Shown: positions 1 through 13,283 of the stretch, piece by piece | Numbering within the stretch: position 1 is the first letter of the stretch | Layout: every line of letters starts with the position of its first letter | From: Xylogone sp. PMI_703 | Taxonomy: Eukaryota; Ascomycota; Leotiomycetes | Length of the DNA: 64,000 bases | Assembly (NCBI GenBank): GCA_021399445.1 | Contig: JAJTUQ010000009.1 | Span: 265,501-329,500, forward strand | Direction: 5' to 3' | The notes under the pieces: model-generated | Database searches by the model: none | What the model was told of the DNA's origin: nothing | What the model saw: the letters and a program-made list of their open reading frames with translations, nothing else | Program-made: the position numbers and the translations under genes

Positions 1-3000
1 AAGAATGCTACTAGAGAGGCGCTTACCTACCGCTACAGGTATAGGGACTGGGACTGAATAAGCACCAAAGCCATTAATCATCGTGATTATGCCAATACGA
101 GTTCTGGAAACACGAAACCACCAGTAGGAGACGAACAGTTCATGCAAGCGAGCTGATGGCCAAGTACAGGAATGGGCGGCATCTCGGTGACCTAACGTCA
201 TGCAGACAAGTAAGTGAAGCCGGCGCTGCCGGTAGATGGAGTTTTGACTCACGCCAGCTCCTTTCTGTATACATACTAATAATCTTGTTCTACGTCTGTT
301 TCACGGAGATCCTCATCTGTTGAACTCACACCCACCACTTTGCGCTAGCCTGTGCTGGATATCGCTACCGAAATCAGCCAAGAACAATGAGCATAGCAGC
401 TACCAGAATACACCTACTAATGACCTAAATATACAATGTCTATAAGCATCAGTACTATTTCCTGTGTCCTTGTAATTGTAAATGCCGTCACTAGCCGAAG
501 ACAAAATGCCGCCTGGTTTGATTTGTCTTGGCTCTGTTCCACGTATCAACTCGGCCTCGTTCAATATTCTCATACTATTTCTGCAGGAGCTTATTATTCA
601 TTGCTTTGAATATTCATTTAAGCATACTCTACAAAGGAGGAAATCATTTTGTAATTGTTTAGTCTAAAAACCCCTAATTCGAATGCTAACAACGACTTAG
701 TAAGCTTGTTGCAGTCTCTTCGGGTCCCCTTGCAGAGACCGTACTGTTTTCTGCAAGTCTAGCGCATCAACTTATTTTAAAGTTTTGTCAGATTCGGAGT
801 CCGGAACTGATTGATCACCGCAAAGCCTCTTTAGGCCCAAGCAGTCTATGCAAAGTGTTGCTAGAAATGGGGCGGATACTTCAAGAGTAAGTCCTCACGA
901 GATATATTCATGGCACGAGAGAGGGTATTCGGACTTTTATGGGCAACATTAATCTAACTCGAACGCCTCTAGACCCTGCGAACACGGAGCTCCGCGTGAG
1001 TGACTTTAACTTGCATGCCATGCCGGTCAATTCCAGCTAGAAGCCTTTCTACATCAGGGAAAAGGTCTTTGGGGTATTGGAGCGTCAGGTGCAAACTCTT
1101 CCCTCTGCGATCCATAAGGTCCTATCAAAGTTGTATTAGTAAGTTTCCCCGTTTGTACTGATGCATGAGAAGTGATTACGGAGGTACTTTACTGTACACT
1201 CTAGCTTGGTTGCACCATCCGAACTCGTCTTAATCTACCCTAGTGACCTCTTAGCGTCTCGTAACAGTTAAGCCAAATAGATACATTTTGGGCACTAGCT
1301 GTTTTATACGAAACCGAGCGTGTTGTTCTTCGGCCAAATTCTGATATTGATGACGCGGTCTCCAAGCATATTGCTCTCAAGGCCTGCAGCATTGATTATT
1401 ACGATCACAGCACGTTATGTTGCTACGAATTATAGTACGTAGCGAGAGTATAGCTCTAACCTGGTCCGAGTAGCATTCTTCACCGTTGGAGGAGCTTTCA
1501 TGATTCTTTGGACCGTAGGAGATCTCGTCCTGAAATTCCACGCGGTTGTTGATGATGATTCACGTGTCATATATAATAAGCTTCAATTCAGAGCCGTAGA
1601 GGGCTCCTATACTGGATTTTATAATGAAATGATAACCGTAAGGCACTTTCTTGTTGTTCAACAGAAAATCACGGCTAGGTCAGTCGTTCGCAATTTTAGA
1701 TATCATCACTTAGACGAATACTGATTATTTGTAGGCTTATATGTTCATTTGGTGGTCAAGATAGTTCAATACAACTAGATTGATTAGAAAATCACAGCAT
1801 CATCTTCACTGGTCGCGAGCCTCGGTGCTACGAGGCGAGATGGGAATGATTCGCTTGATCATTCACATCGGAAATGAACTCTCGAGACATGTGATGACTG
1901 ATAAAACCATGATAAGCAGAATGCCTCCCTTCAGCATTACCATCTAAAGTACTCCCACCTTGCTCCCGTGTTGACTATTGTCGGCTGCGCGAGGTTGAAC
2001 AAAATGTTCTCTATAAGAACGTAGGATTGTTTGATAACCTATCTTTGGGGACACTGGCGAACAATATGAGTTTCGTTTCGGGAAATGAACATCGCTCAAG
2101 ATGAGGGCAGAGGCTATGATCATATAAATTTGGATTAGGACAATCCCATTTCTCGACATTGACCTCACACCCTTAGAGACCATAACATGGCGAAAGCGTT
2201 GAAAAATGGGTTGGACGTAAACTACTGTATCAGGAGTAGGGAGGTCACTTAGCAGTGTAGACCTACAAGTATTATATAATTTGATTTGTGCATAAAATAT
2301 CAAATTGTTAACTTGATTAACACGTACACACATCATATAACTGCCGCACCGTGATTCAATCATTGTTTTACAGCCCCATTCTCAGAGCTCGTGTAGGCTC
2401 GTAGGCTTCACCGCGTACAGGTGTTGAGTTTCAAGGGCAATTGTAAGCGAAGTGAATAGCCTTGAGGCATGTTATACAAGTATATATTATTATAGGGGAA
2501 CAATAGTACTGATCATATCATGATGTGAGGTAGATATAGACAGTGTATACAATAGCAAGTTCCGAAATTAAGAGGTCTTCGAACGTCAAATAGTCGTGTT
2601 AGAGCGATATTAGCTGATCAATTTTCTCGACATTCCTGAAGAGTCGTGGCTGGTTGGCAGTGCGGAACAGGCCTTCCGGGAATGCGCACATTGGCTTGTC
2701 CGTCAGCTCTGGGCGCTGAGACACTACCACTACTGTACTGGCTCGACTGGTATGCTAGCAATGACCTCTAATAAGATCTCCTGATTATCATGGCTGTGTT
2801 TACGCTGAGCTATTACTCCTGTAAGATTCCGAGTTGCGTTATGATTGTTGCGTGCTCTGCGCCATCCAGCCGAGCCAGCTTGATGTGAACTGTACGGCGT
2901 ACAGTGCAGAGGTTGGATAATCCCCATCCATACAATCCCTACGATACTGCAGGCCGTAATAATATCATCGAGCTAAATATGGATCTTGTCAGGGGTGGAC

Positions 3001-3540
3001 CTGGAGTTGGGCGGCAATTACGGATCTACCATCATTTTTGGGCCACAGAAATCTGAAACTGCCGGGTTGCGCTTCCTCGCACATACATGTCTGGTGCAGT
3101 ACTGTCCAATCCCCTGCTCTAAATTCTTTGGTTCACTCAAGCCGTAAAAGGGCGTATTGGAGAATAAATCATTGAATATAATATCTTCTTCTTGGAAGAA
3201 ATGCTTACAGTGCTTGTTCTGCCCGGGACTTTTACTTGCCTGTCTTGACCAAAGTCGTGAAGCACTTTCCCCATAGGTGTAAACAAGGAAATGGGAGCAA
3301 GGATGGGCTTTATTTTACGTACAGGAGCTCTGCAGGGCTGCGGCAATGCACGCTCTTGCCTATGCCACTACAGCTTGTGCTGATCTAGACCAAACTTTGG
3401 ATAGCCATTCACCTGCGGCTGAAAGATGGACTATCTCAGGGACAGCGGCAACTTACCTGTATGCTTCTTTTAAAAGTCGCTCTAAAGTCGCACTTGGCCT
3501 GTTCTCTGATTCTGGATATCTGAGAATTGAGTCCACTCTG
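1..3540. other. Stretch without a supportable gene
   Basis: Only short open frames occur here (all under 140 codons) and none shows a recognisable motif or a plausible chain of exons on either strand. The frame entered at 3346 runs into the DUF3176 gene but its first 65 codons do not resemble the family, so the start of that gene was placed at 3541. Degenerate old sequence is likely, but I recognise nothing in it. Confidence 0.5.
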
Positions 3541-5746
3541 ATGGCCAGTTACACGCCTGTGAACCCCTCATCTGGAGATGATAGTTCTAACACCACGGCG
3601 CATATCTACGAACAGAGCGGCCACCTGCCGAGCTCATACAATCCCTCGTCCGAAACGGAACTCGATAGCCGATACGATCCCCAAGAGGGCGGACAACGCC
3701 AAGCCCGTAATCAGCGACGAGATGCCCAGGCACAATCTAAGACACCGGCTCACGTCCAGTATGAAGATTATCAACCATCCTCCCGACGGAACAAGAACGG
3801 CTTCGCTGCGCGTTTATTCTATTGGAAATGGGAATTTGTTTCCTGCTGGGTGGTATTGATCCTGATCTTCGTTATCCTCGCCACACTTTACCCGCATGAG
3901 GGCAAACCGCAGCCAAGATGGCCATACCACATCTCTATTAACGCGTTGCTATCTGTCTATAGTGCCATTTTACAAGCAGCCCTTACGTAAATTGTCGGCT
4001 CGGGCGTTGGCCAACTTCAATGGAGTTGGTATAGCCGGGAAAGGCCACTGCTCGACCTCGTCAGATATGATTCTGCAGGACGGGGACCTCTAGGATCGGC
4101 TCGATGGCTTTGGACAAATCATATCCGCCACCCTTTGACTGCATTCGGAGCTATCATCACTATTGCAGCTCTCGCTATGGACCCTTTTATCCAGCAACTC
4201 GTCACGTACGATGGATGCAGCATCGCCCTGGATGATAAGGCTGCCTCGCTGCCTCGAACGAATTACTTTATAAATCTCGGAGTTCACATCGGCGCTGGCT
4301 TGAACTCCGTTACTCCACAATTTCAATCTGCGATCAACTCAGGAATCTTTTCGACGGCAAAACAGCCCATTAGTTTTGATTGCTCGACTGGGAATTGTAC
4401 CTTTCCGGAAACATTTGCCACGGTGGGATACTGCAGCAAATGTCAAGATGTTTCTGGTAGCGTCCAGTTCAGCCAGTCCTGCTACCTGTCGACCAATAAT
4501 ACAACAAAGCCTGTCTCATGCTCCGCAAAAGTGGAAGGATTTTTTTACCAAAATTCAACTGCATCAATCCCCGGTGGTATATATGTTAACACCACATCGG
4601 GAACTGGCCTCCCTACTGTGGCTGCGATGGGAGTTACTGACTCTGGTGAAATCCAATTTATTGCCAACAATGTGTCCTTTGTGGAAACTGGTGTTACGAT
4701 CGGAGGCGAGAATAAAACGGATCTGGGATGCGACAACCTTAGTCACAACAATACGTGGCCATGTAGAGGTTGGGGAGCGGCTTCTTGTACTTTAGAGCCT
4801 TGTGTTCGTGTGTACCAGAGTACTATCAACGCCGGAGTGCTCTCCGAGACTGTGCTGGAGGACTCTAGCGGAATTGAATGGGGTATTGATAGACCTAATA
4901 GCACAATAAATAACCTGCCAGTCATGGGCATGGTTGATACGCGTTGCATCTCACCTCAAGAGAGGGACGGCTTGGTCAAGCAAGGCTACAAAATCAACCC
5001 GGCAACTCGATGGTTGGCTTACAATACAACTACAGAAATATCTTTGACGATGCCATCAAATGCGTCGTTCCCAGAATCTCTATCTGCCCATCAATGTCTC
5101 TACAACGTTGATTATAGCACTAACAGCGACCTTTTCGTCAACTACCTCAACACATTTTTCACCGGTACTATAAAGGGTGAGTGGGTTGAAGGCGGTTGCT
5201 GTGCAGGCTTCGAGGGTTCTCAAGATTTGCTGTCACTCTACAATTTTAGCAGCGTCAGTTTTGCAGACTTTCAGAGGGCGTTTGGAGATATCGCAGACTC
5301 AATGACGAAGTTCGTCAGAGAGAACGGACAACCTGATCGCAGCGTCTATGCTACCGGCCAGGTTCAGCACTATGCGACATGCGTTGATGTTAGATGGAGT
5401 TGGATATCGTTACCGGCAGCCCTTGTAGCCATGACGTTGTTATTTTTTTATCCTCACAGTCATCACCAGTGAGAGACATCATCTACCGATCTGGAAGTCG
5501 AATCCACTTGCATTTGTGTTCCATGGCCCAGGAAGTGCAGATCCTTTATCTACAAGCAGATCTTGGACAGATAAGACGCCTAAAGAGACACTAAACACTA
5601 CGCACGGGATGGAGTCATTCTCAAAAGGTATTGTGGTTAAGCTAGATGACACGAACGGAGAGACTCGATTAGCGGAAGTGACGGGGCGTGTGGAGCTATT
5701 GCAATTTAACAACGGCAGTAGTACGACTGGAAGCAGCCGCTTCTGA
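3541..5746 (+). pseudogene. DUF3176 family membrane protein, interrupted by a stop and a frameshift
   Basis: DUF3176 proteins are fungal multi-helix membrane proteins of unknown function. The reading begins at ATG 3541 (MASYTPV) with a Ser/Thr/Gln-rich cytosolic tail, then a membrane helix at WEFVSCWVVLILIFVILATL and the family signature RWPYHISINALLSVYSAI. An in-frame TAA at 3988-3990 breaks the frame; reading through it restores the conserved QLQWSWY, LLDLVRYDSAGRGPLGS and TAFGAIITIAALAMDPFIQQ blocks. A long Asn-rich, Cys-containing extracellular part follows, then a C-terminal helix near ISLPAALVAMTLLFF. There the frame is lost at a run of seven T (5443-5449); with six T it continues into WKSNPLAFVFHG, the usual family ending, and stops at 5746. 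About 735 codons are covered, a normal length. The TAA could come from CAA by C-to-T change. It may be a recent pseudogene, or partly an assembly error at the T run. Confidence 0.85.
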
Positions 5747-7516
5747 TTCTAATGAATTTTTCGGGTTGTAATATAGGCAATAAGAGAATGTACAAAATTT
5801 CTAGAATAGCTGAGGATGATGTAACCAGTTGCTCGAGCTTCTAGACCACAGCATGCTCTAAGTCGCATTCTATGTTGCTTCAACCCCATGAGCTATGTAT
5901 TCTTCCCACTTGTTTTTTCAATACTATGATTCTACACCTGAATAGCTTAGTACACCATTATCAATGCTGGTGCGTATCCAGTAGAAGCTTTGAAGTTCGC
6001 TACATTCTTTACTGTTGTGTTTGACTGTTTGCGGGCTGAGATAATTATGGTATGCTTATAATAATGCATCGCTCTTTTTCAAGATCCATCAAGTCATCTT
6101 GACTGGCGAGGATTTAGAACTGCTTCCTACTTAATTATCTCGTCTCAACTACTTTGCAGCCTTCAGACTTATTATCAACTAGTCCACGAACCATTACTGA
6201 ATGCTAGATCTTACACATTACTTTCTCCCAGGTTAGGCTTATTCGAATACACTAATACCGAGTCAGCATTTATTTCACTGGTTGAGCTGCATAGGTAGAC
6301 TAGAGCGCCTAAATCATCATCAAATATAAGTTCTCGACATTCTGGACCATATTTCACAGCAGAACCTCCGACCGATAAGCATTGCAGTCATTATCTTTTA
6401 TTTCTTTGTTCTTTATACTTTTTATTTGTTTTATATGGACCAGAGCCTGTGGCCAGGTTTTCCGTCGGGGTGGATATAGTTATGCGATAGTCTCGGTTAT
6501 GCACTTTATGCATATTAGCTATATTAAGGTCTTAGTCAAGTGACTGGACCAATAATACAGAGAGGTCGTCGCTAGATGAGCATAACTTGGTCAATTTCAA
6601 TTTTTGCATGACTATACCCATTTTCACCAGGAAAGTTATGAAATATTCATCCTTATCCTACCGAGACGCTGCATTCTGATTGGCTTTTTGCCTCCTGAAA
6701 ATACGAGTATCTGTGCCTGCCATATATGGCACCATACGCAGCCAATGGTATGCTCACATGGACATGTGAGAAGTTAATTATCACTGAAACATAAGTGAAG
6801 GTAATCGAGAAATATGAAGTGAAGACTGCAATAATATCATAAAATTAGCTGTGCAGGGCTGAAGTAACTATATGGAAACGGATCCAAGTATGTCTGTTTA
6901 TCTTGATTAACCTGCAGAAAGTAAAGTGATAATACCGCTCTAGGAGTTCGTACATGATAAGCAGTACTTCTATATATCACTCACATGTAGAATTATGTTT
7001 ACCTTTAGTTTAACTTCCTTTTGGTTAGCTAAAGGAAAGGACATGGAAAAATAGGCCGTATGAGTGATTTACCCACGACTCTTTACAGAGAATCCAGTAG
7101 TACAGTACTCTCAGGAATTACACCAAGTATTGAAGATCGTTGTCGTTTCAAGTAATTCGCGGCGGAAACGCTCCACAACTCCCCGCAGCTTCACGCCCCC
7201 GCTCTCTCAAGGATGGGGGAAATTATCTCATTTCTTTCCTACATGTAACATTATTTTACCTATAGCTGTATGAAATCTATAGAATAAAATCAAGGTTGGG
7301 ATGAGGAGAAACATGGGCATCGTAGTCTCAGAATATATACGGATGTGTTTTAACTGCTCTCCGCCATTTTGGTTTTCCTAGTTTTCTACCTTAGGTGTAG
7401 ATTTGGCTGGCTCTTTCTATCACAAAACTCTCACAATTTCTTGGGATGCTCAGAATTATTTGAGCTTAGAGTGTCGAATATTAAGTCTATTATCAACGGA
7501 CATTGCTTCTCTTAAT
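5747..7516. other. Intergenic, AT-rich
   Basis: No coding frame or repeat that I can support. Short frames at 7064-7273 and the leader of the frame at 7403 show no family features. The segment just before 7517 probably holds the promoter of the sugar transporter. Confidence 0.5.
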
Positions 7517-9592
7517 ATGTACACCTTTGCAGCAGGATCAACCAGGCTCTCTGGGCCTACACTTATCAGGATTGTTACATTTGCATGCTCTGTTGCATTT
7601 GTATTATTTGGATATGGTATAATAGAAGTCCATCCTAGAACTCAGGAGCTAGCCAGTTTATCCGCCCAAGCTAACTCTTCGTAGAACAGGGAGTTATGGG
7701 AGGTGTGATTACTGGCTCTGCTTTCACAAAGCAATTTCCATCCATTAATACCACCAGTGGTCATGGCAACGCAAACCTCCAGGGCTTTGTTGTTGCGATC
7801 TATAACATTGGATGCTGGGCCGGCTCGTTGCTGACTATGTTCATTGGCGAACCGCTGGGCAGGAAGCTGACAATAATTATCGGCGCTATAGTCCTTGCAG
7901 TAGGGACTGTTATTCAATGTTCGTCATTCGAACTTGCACAATTAATGGTAAGTAACTTGTCATCATTCTATACCAAATGGCACCAGGATAAATCGACCAA
8001 GTATAGGTTGGTCGCATAATCACTGGAACCGGCAACGGTGTTATCACCTCTACCATTCCTGTGTGGCATGCCGAGCTAGTTAGAGCAAAGAGTAGAGGGA
8101 AATTTATAACTACCGAACTTTCGACGAATGTTGTAAGTATACGAAGCATCCCATCTCAATGGCTAGCAACTAATTAGTCGTAGGGCGGAGGTATGCAGAC
8201 ACTCTTGCTCAACTTGTTGATCCTTCAATTTATGGCTAATATCAATAGTGGCTGTCGCATATTGGGTCGACTATGGATTTAGTTTCGTTGACAGTGGAGC
8301 GCAGTGGAGGTTCCCTATCGCTTTGCAAGTTGTCTTTGCCTTATCAACTGTATTGTTGATCTCCGTCTTGCCTGAAACACCTCGCTGGTTACTCTCTCAC
8401 GATCGACCTGAGGAAGCCACAGATATCTTGAGACGAATTTACGTAAAGGAAGGGATAGCCGCAGCAGAAAAAGAGAGACTAGAAATATTAACTGGGATCA
8501 CTCAAGAACGTCTCGCACAGGAGCATACAGGAAGAAGATCGTAAGTTGGAAAATAATAACACTCGATTATGCAGGACTAACAGCTTAATTCTACAAAGGG
8601 CAATTCAAATGGTTTTTAGCAATGGAGAACAGCGGGTGTTTTACAGAACAATGTTAGGTGTAGCTGCTATGGTCATGCAGCAGCTGACTGGTATCAATTT
8701 AATCACGTACAAGAATTTATTCGCTCATTTAGGAAATAGGAGCTGACAGTCCCCTAGCTATTACGCCCCCTTCATCTTCATCAAAAGTGTTGGCTTCTCT
8801 GAACACCTCTCAAGCCTCATGTCCGGATTCCTTAGCCTTTTCTATTATCTATCCACGTTAATTCCGATTTTTATCATTGATCGCACAGGCCGAAGACCCC
8901 TTCTACTCGCAGGTCTGGTTGGAATGGCGGCAGGAATGTTTATACTTGCAGGAACAACTTCCGTTGTAGCATTCGCACCGGGTATTGTAGCCACTGTTGC
9001 GTTATTCTGGTATGACTTCTGGTTCGGAGTTGGTTGGATTCCTGGTAAAAGCCCCCTGGTCTTTGATTCTTCGCATAAGTATTACTTTGTCCTATATGGG
9101 TCAAAAGTACTGATCAAGATGTTTTAGGCCCATGGCTCTTGGCAGCGGAGTACGCACCTCTTGTCACACGTTCACAATCAGCTGCACTTGCCACTTCTGC
9201 CACGTGGATATTCACTTTCTTGGTAGCGGAGATAACCCCACCGGCAATCACCAATATTGGATATAGATCGTATATTATTTTTGGGGTACTCAACGTTGCT
9301 TTCATACCTTTAATATATTTCTTTTATCCAGAGGTATGTATCTGCGGTCAAATCGTTAACCCCGTTTCTCAAATTAGCCTATGAGTATTATTGACTCTAT
9401 CAATAGACCAAAGGAAAGTCTCTTGAGCAAATTGATTTTCTGTTCTCCGGCCCTAGGGTCTTGATTGATATCGGAGAGGAAGATCTATTAAATCTGCAGG
9501 AGCTCGAGATCCAGAAAGCTATCATGGAACGTCGTGTGGAAACGCTCATGAACAAAGATCTCGAAGAAACTACACACGTGGAAGAAGTCTAA
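7517..9592 (+). CDS. MFS sugar (hexose-type) transporter, nine exons
   Basis: Plasma-membrane sugar porter of the major facilitator superfamily, probably importing hexoses or a related sugar by proton symport. Spliced exons: 7517-7616, 7685-7947, 8007-8132, 8184-8190, 8249-8540, 8599-8706, 8758-9044, 9128-9333, 9407-9592, together 1575 nt, i.e. 524 aa, the usual family length. All junctions keep frame and use GT-AG; intron 1 carries GCTAAC before its acceptor. Family signatures in order are FGY-QGVMGGVITG after helix 1, the GEPLGRK loop, PETPRWLL before the central loop, QQLTGINLITYYAP, DRTGRRPLLLAG, PWLLAAEYAPLVTR and the C-terminal FFYPE-TKGKSLEQID. The fourth exon is only 7 nt (GGCGGAG) and supplies Gly-Gly of the NVGGVAVAYWVDYG helix. 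No lesion is visible, so the gene appears functional. Substrate cannot be told from sequence. Confidence 0.9.
8184..8190 (+). other. 7-nt micro-exon of the sugar transporter
   Basis: Flanking introns are 8133-8183 (GTAAGT...TAG) and 8191-8248 (GTATGC...TAG), with CTAAT-like branch points. Joining exon 3 directly to exon 5 would lose frame; the 7-nt exon GGCGGAG restores it and yields NVGGVAVAYWVDYG, as expected for the family. The call rests on frame and homology logic, not on transcripts. Confidence 0.8.
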
Positions 9593-10688
9593 CGGGTAGC
9601 AACAGTGAAATCCAATATTCTATTTATCGAGTGTCTAAGTCTAAGTATTGAGATTATAATACCTTCTTGGCTGGTTGGGGTTGGCTGGAGAAGGTTGATT
9701 TAAAGGAAATAGAAGGGTAAAGGAAGGGATTTTTATTTGGCTATCTTGCTTACGTATTTGATAGGCCCTTTAGTTTGATCTTGACTCGTGATATATTAGA
9801 TCAAGCTACTCCTATATGTACGCTCTACCCACAGACCAAACTTTTTCCTAAATTACAACGCTATGAATGATTTGCACCTTTAGTTCACTCATATCATCTA
9901 AAGGTGGTGTGTTGCTGTATACTAACTACCTCACTTGTTATAAACCCTCATTAGATCTGTCTTTTATGACCGAAATTATCGACGGGCTCATACTTTAAGG
10001 AGAGAGAACATTACGATTGATTAAAAAGGCCTACCTTGTCCGAATCTTATTGGCCATAATATTTAAGCTTATGTTAGCGCATGCGGGCGAAAAATTGTAC
10101 AACCTCACCTTATACAACCTTAGGCAATGACACTGTAGGCAATCACATGTTACGATTTGTGGCTTGTAGGAGGAAAAGCCGTCTTTAATCTCTCTCTAAT
10201 TACTATCCCCTTGAGACAATGATAGGCCTTTATGTATATCATGAATCGAGAGACAATGTATACATTCTCTGTAAGCTAATTTCTCACAAGGAACTTCTAT
10301 TTATAAAGACCTGAACTAAAACCACTTCCATTTACCGATGGGAACGCATTTGCTTTCAAAGTCGCTATGATGAAACGTGCATATCGGCGGGGGTAGCTAG
10401 GAGGCTAGTCGCTTCTGCTATGAAGAGAAGCGTTGTCCTTTGCCACATTTGATGTCAACATGAAGCTTTTACGTAGCATAACTTGGTGCCTAGTCCCTTT
10501 TCAGGCCATTATGGTTCTTATAAATAGGCTTTGGATTTAATCACATCTTCATGATTATGACTCCAATATTCTTCATCGTGTGAAAATTACAAATCATCTG
10601 TCGAATTTATCTAACATCCCTGACTGATTCTTTTGTTTATCTTTTCACTTGGCTCTCCTGCACACTAATTTCCACATCAAATAATACC
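9593..10688. other. Intergenic
   Basis: No coding frame of note. Several TTATAAA-like tracts and pyrimidine-rich stretches lie just before 10689 and may form the promoter of the next gene; nothing more can be supported. Confidence 0.5.
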
Positions 10689-11540
10689 ATGGAATTTATA
10701 TATCGGAAGATCTATTCCCGACCACAATTAAACAGAGTCCGCGATCCGAATCGTCCAATGCAAGTACTCGCACTCGGCCTTCCGCGGACTGGAACGGATT
10801 CCTTACGTCAAGCGCTCTCCATCTTGGGTTACAATCACGTCTACCATGGCTTTGACATTGTTCTCTCGCCTCCCGATTGCCAAGCCTGGTCGCAGCTTTT
10901 TACGCGCAAACAAAAAGACAACTGCCAACTGACCGCTCAGGACTTCGATCACATTCTCGGTCACTGTGAAGCATTAACAGACCAGCCCGCGTGCCTCTTA
11001 TCTTCAGACCTGATCGATGCATATCCAGATGCAAAAATAATACTAAACCAGCGCCGTGACGTTGATACTTGGTACGAGAGTCTCATGGCCATAATATCCA
11101 TAATTGAGTCTTGGCCGCTCTGGGCCCGATCACTCGTCGACGCCGAGGAATTTTGGACCGTACGAGTTATCAAGGTAGGCTGGGTGCAGTATTTCGATGG
11201 TGATTATAGACGGAATGGTCATCAGGTGTATGAAAAACATTATAGAATGTTAAAGGAGAAGTGCGAGAAAGTTGGACGCGAGTATCTAGAGTGGAAGGTC
11301 GAGGATGGATGGGGCCCTTTGTGCAGCTTTCTTAGCAAGGATATTCCAATGATAGACGACGGAAAGGGAGGGAAAACGGAGAGGGAATTTCCAAATGGGA
11401 ATGCGCCGGCGCAGTTTTATGAGAAGATGGGACAAATGATGGGAAGCAAAACGAGGAGGGGGAATATGAAGTTGATGGTGCTCGGTGGTGTGGTGGCGGC
11501 GTTAGTGGCAGCAGTGGCAGCCGGATACACCTATTATTAG
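10689..11540 (+). CDS. P-loop sulfotransferase-like protein (Sulfotransfer_4 type)
   Basis: Single-exon 283-aa protein. The N-terminal motif LALGLPRTGTDSLRQAL (about residues 27-43) is the phosphosulfate-binding P-loop of the fungal Sulfotransfer_4 family, whose members are often misnamed as NAD-dependent epimerases. Further family features are YHGFD, the ACLLSSDLIDAYPDAKIILNQR block that binds the 3'-phosphate of PAPS in relatives, and DTWYESL. Residues 262-280 form a hydrophobic Ala/Val-rich helix at the extreme C-terminus, so the protein is probably tail-anchored in a membrane with its catalytic part in the cytosol. The start ATG at 10689 is the first in frame and the length fits the family. 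The true substrate, and even sulfotransferase activity, is unproven for this family. No disabling change is seen. It stands alone between a sugar transporter and a broken gene. Confidence 0.85.
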   Translation: MEFIYRKIYSRPQLNRVRDPNRPMQVLALGLPRTGTDSLRQALSILGYNHVYHGFDIVLSPPDCQAWSQLFTRKQKDNCQLTAQDFDHILGHCEALTDQPACLLSSDLIDAYPDAKIILNQRRDVDTWYESLMAIISIIESWPLWARSLVDAEEFWTVRVIKVGWVQYFDGDYRRNGHQVYEKHYRMLKEKCEKVGREYLEWKVEDGWGPLCSFLSKDIPMIDDGKGGKTEREFPNGNAPAQFYEKMGQMMGSKTRRGNMKLMVLGGVVAALVAAVAAGYTYY

Positions 11541-12507
11541 TTATCGGATTTCTGAAGAAATATTTCAGAGGATAGAATTGCTCTTGATAAGTGATTGATT
11601 TGGATTCCTGGAGCCTCCATATGCACGACCCTATACATCTACTACTAGAGATGAGTAAATTTGGACGCGAAAATAACTAATTGATATAAAATTAACTTAA
11701 GTAGTGACATTGAAAGCTCCACCTTCCTAAAGTAGCAGTGTATGTCCAAATTGGCATTGGCTGTTGTACGTACAGGCACCAACGACTGCAGTCATCAGGC
11801 TAGCTTACAAAAGCTGCATGCAGCGCTCATGACATAACTTCTTCATCGGCAAGTTGTTTAGCAGGCCTAAATTTCTGACTTTATCTATTACCGTGAGAAG
11901 AACTACTCAAATAAGTGTTTTATGTTAAATGTGGCAAATAACCCTTGCGATTTGGCGTGTCTAACATGCAACAACATAGTTGATATTTCGTAGCACCGAT
12001 AACTGAACCATGCACATGGGTGTATCTCGTACAAGCATTTATCCAGCACACAGAATGACATATTAAGTGATGACTCGTGTTAAATTAGTAACTGAGTACT
12101 TAGCTACCTAGAATATGGAAAAGTTTGTCCGATACTACCTGCACTGAAAAATACCATGTGCAACACTGTCAGAGGTGTTGGCTGCACAGAGTGAAGGAAG
12201 GTCAAGATGCGGCGATATAGCGTATATTCGGTGGCTAAGTTCTAAGATAACAATACAAATTGATCTCTAGTCTCTAAATACAGGTAGCAATCGTTGTATT
12301 TATGGGCGTAGCCTTCCCAATAATTAGCTATATGATGGTTATACCGTCCCTAATTGCCGTTCCCACTGTACTGACCCACAGCGCTCTAACAAACACCCAG
12401 AATTATGGCCCTGATATTTTTTCAGACCAGTTTTACCCATAACTCCATGAAAAATGTATCTGCCTGGCGTTCCCTTCTGCATACCAGATGCAGCTCTGGT
12501 GTTTCCA
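11541..12507. other. Intergenic
   Basis: AT-rich sequence without a supported gene, RNA or repeat. Confidence 0.5.
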
Positions 12508-13283
12508 TCACTTAGTGTTTCCAGCGGGAATACTCAAGGCCCAGCGAGCAAAGAGCTGAACATCATTGTTCCAGGTAGTGAAATCGTACAGGTGGGAATA
12601 ACGAACAGCCAGTTGCTCACCTTCCAGGTGTGCCTGTAAGATACGACCATGTTGTGGCCCCGTGAAGGAAAGCACTAGAACCTGGGATGACACCAGTAAA
12701 AGCTTAGATGATGCCGTTTCTCCAAAGAGAGGATCTTACTGGTGCTGTTCTGTGCTTCCTGAACTTGTACTGATTGTGCTGACCAGTCATGGCCATGACT
12801 ACAGCACGGAGCTCCCCACGTAACAAATCCTGCTTTCCATCAATGTCATGCTGCATGATAAGCAGTAGATGTGGTATGCTCTCACGGCCAGAAACGTGAG
12901 CAGCATACGCTACTTGCCAGGCGGGCTTGTCATAATGGTTGAGGCTGAGTGTTTCGCCAGAATTACGGTAGTCAATCGTGCACTCAAGTAGGTTGATAGC
13001 ACTGTCAATGATCCGGCCAATGTGAATAAGAGCCGAGTTTCTTCTCATCGTATAGATAAAACTCTAGTTCCGTGCGTGGATCAGTGATAGCTAGTAGCTT
13101 TCCTTGGTATGAAGTGAAGAAGGTGAAGTCGGGCGAAGGTGCCCCGGCAGGATCAAGCTCGACCCGGCGAGCATCGAGTTTCAGCAATCGGTACATGTAG
13201 TTGATCTTTCTTGCAAATGGCGCGTTGAACTTGGCTACCCTCTCCTCGATTAGATCGAGTGCTGCTAGAGCGCCTTTGGTCAT
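12508..13283 (-). pseudogene. Hypothetical fungal protein, frameshifted
   Basis: A protein of about 240 aa can be pieced together on the minus strand. The first part starts at ATG 13283 (MTKGALAALDLIEER) and runs to LEFYLYDE near 13045. The frame then changes and continues with MRRNSALIHIGRIIDSAI to RKHRTAP at 12740. A 58-nt intron with GTAAGA donor and CCCAG acceptor (12739-12682) leads in frame to VLVLSFTGPQHGRILQAH and the end at 12508. Matching pieces in a consistent order, one good intron and one frame change near 13040-13048 indicate a single broken gene. I recall similar uncharacterised proteins in Aspergillus and Penicillium ending in a FMGPQHGRILQAYFDG-like block, but no function is known to me. 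Without the frame change it would look like two small genes. Confidence 0.6.

Noticed and set aside
1500..2363. Frames at 1500-1724 and 1944-2363 as genes
   Set aside because: No recognisable residues, no intron pattern, no neighbouring frame that would extend them.
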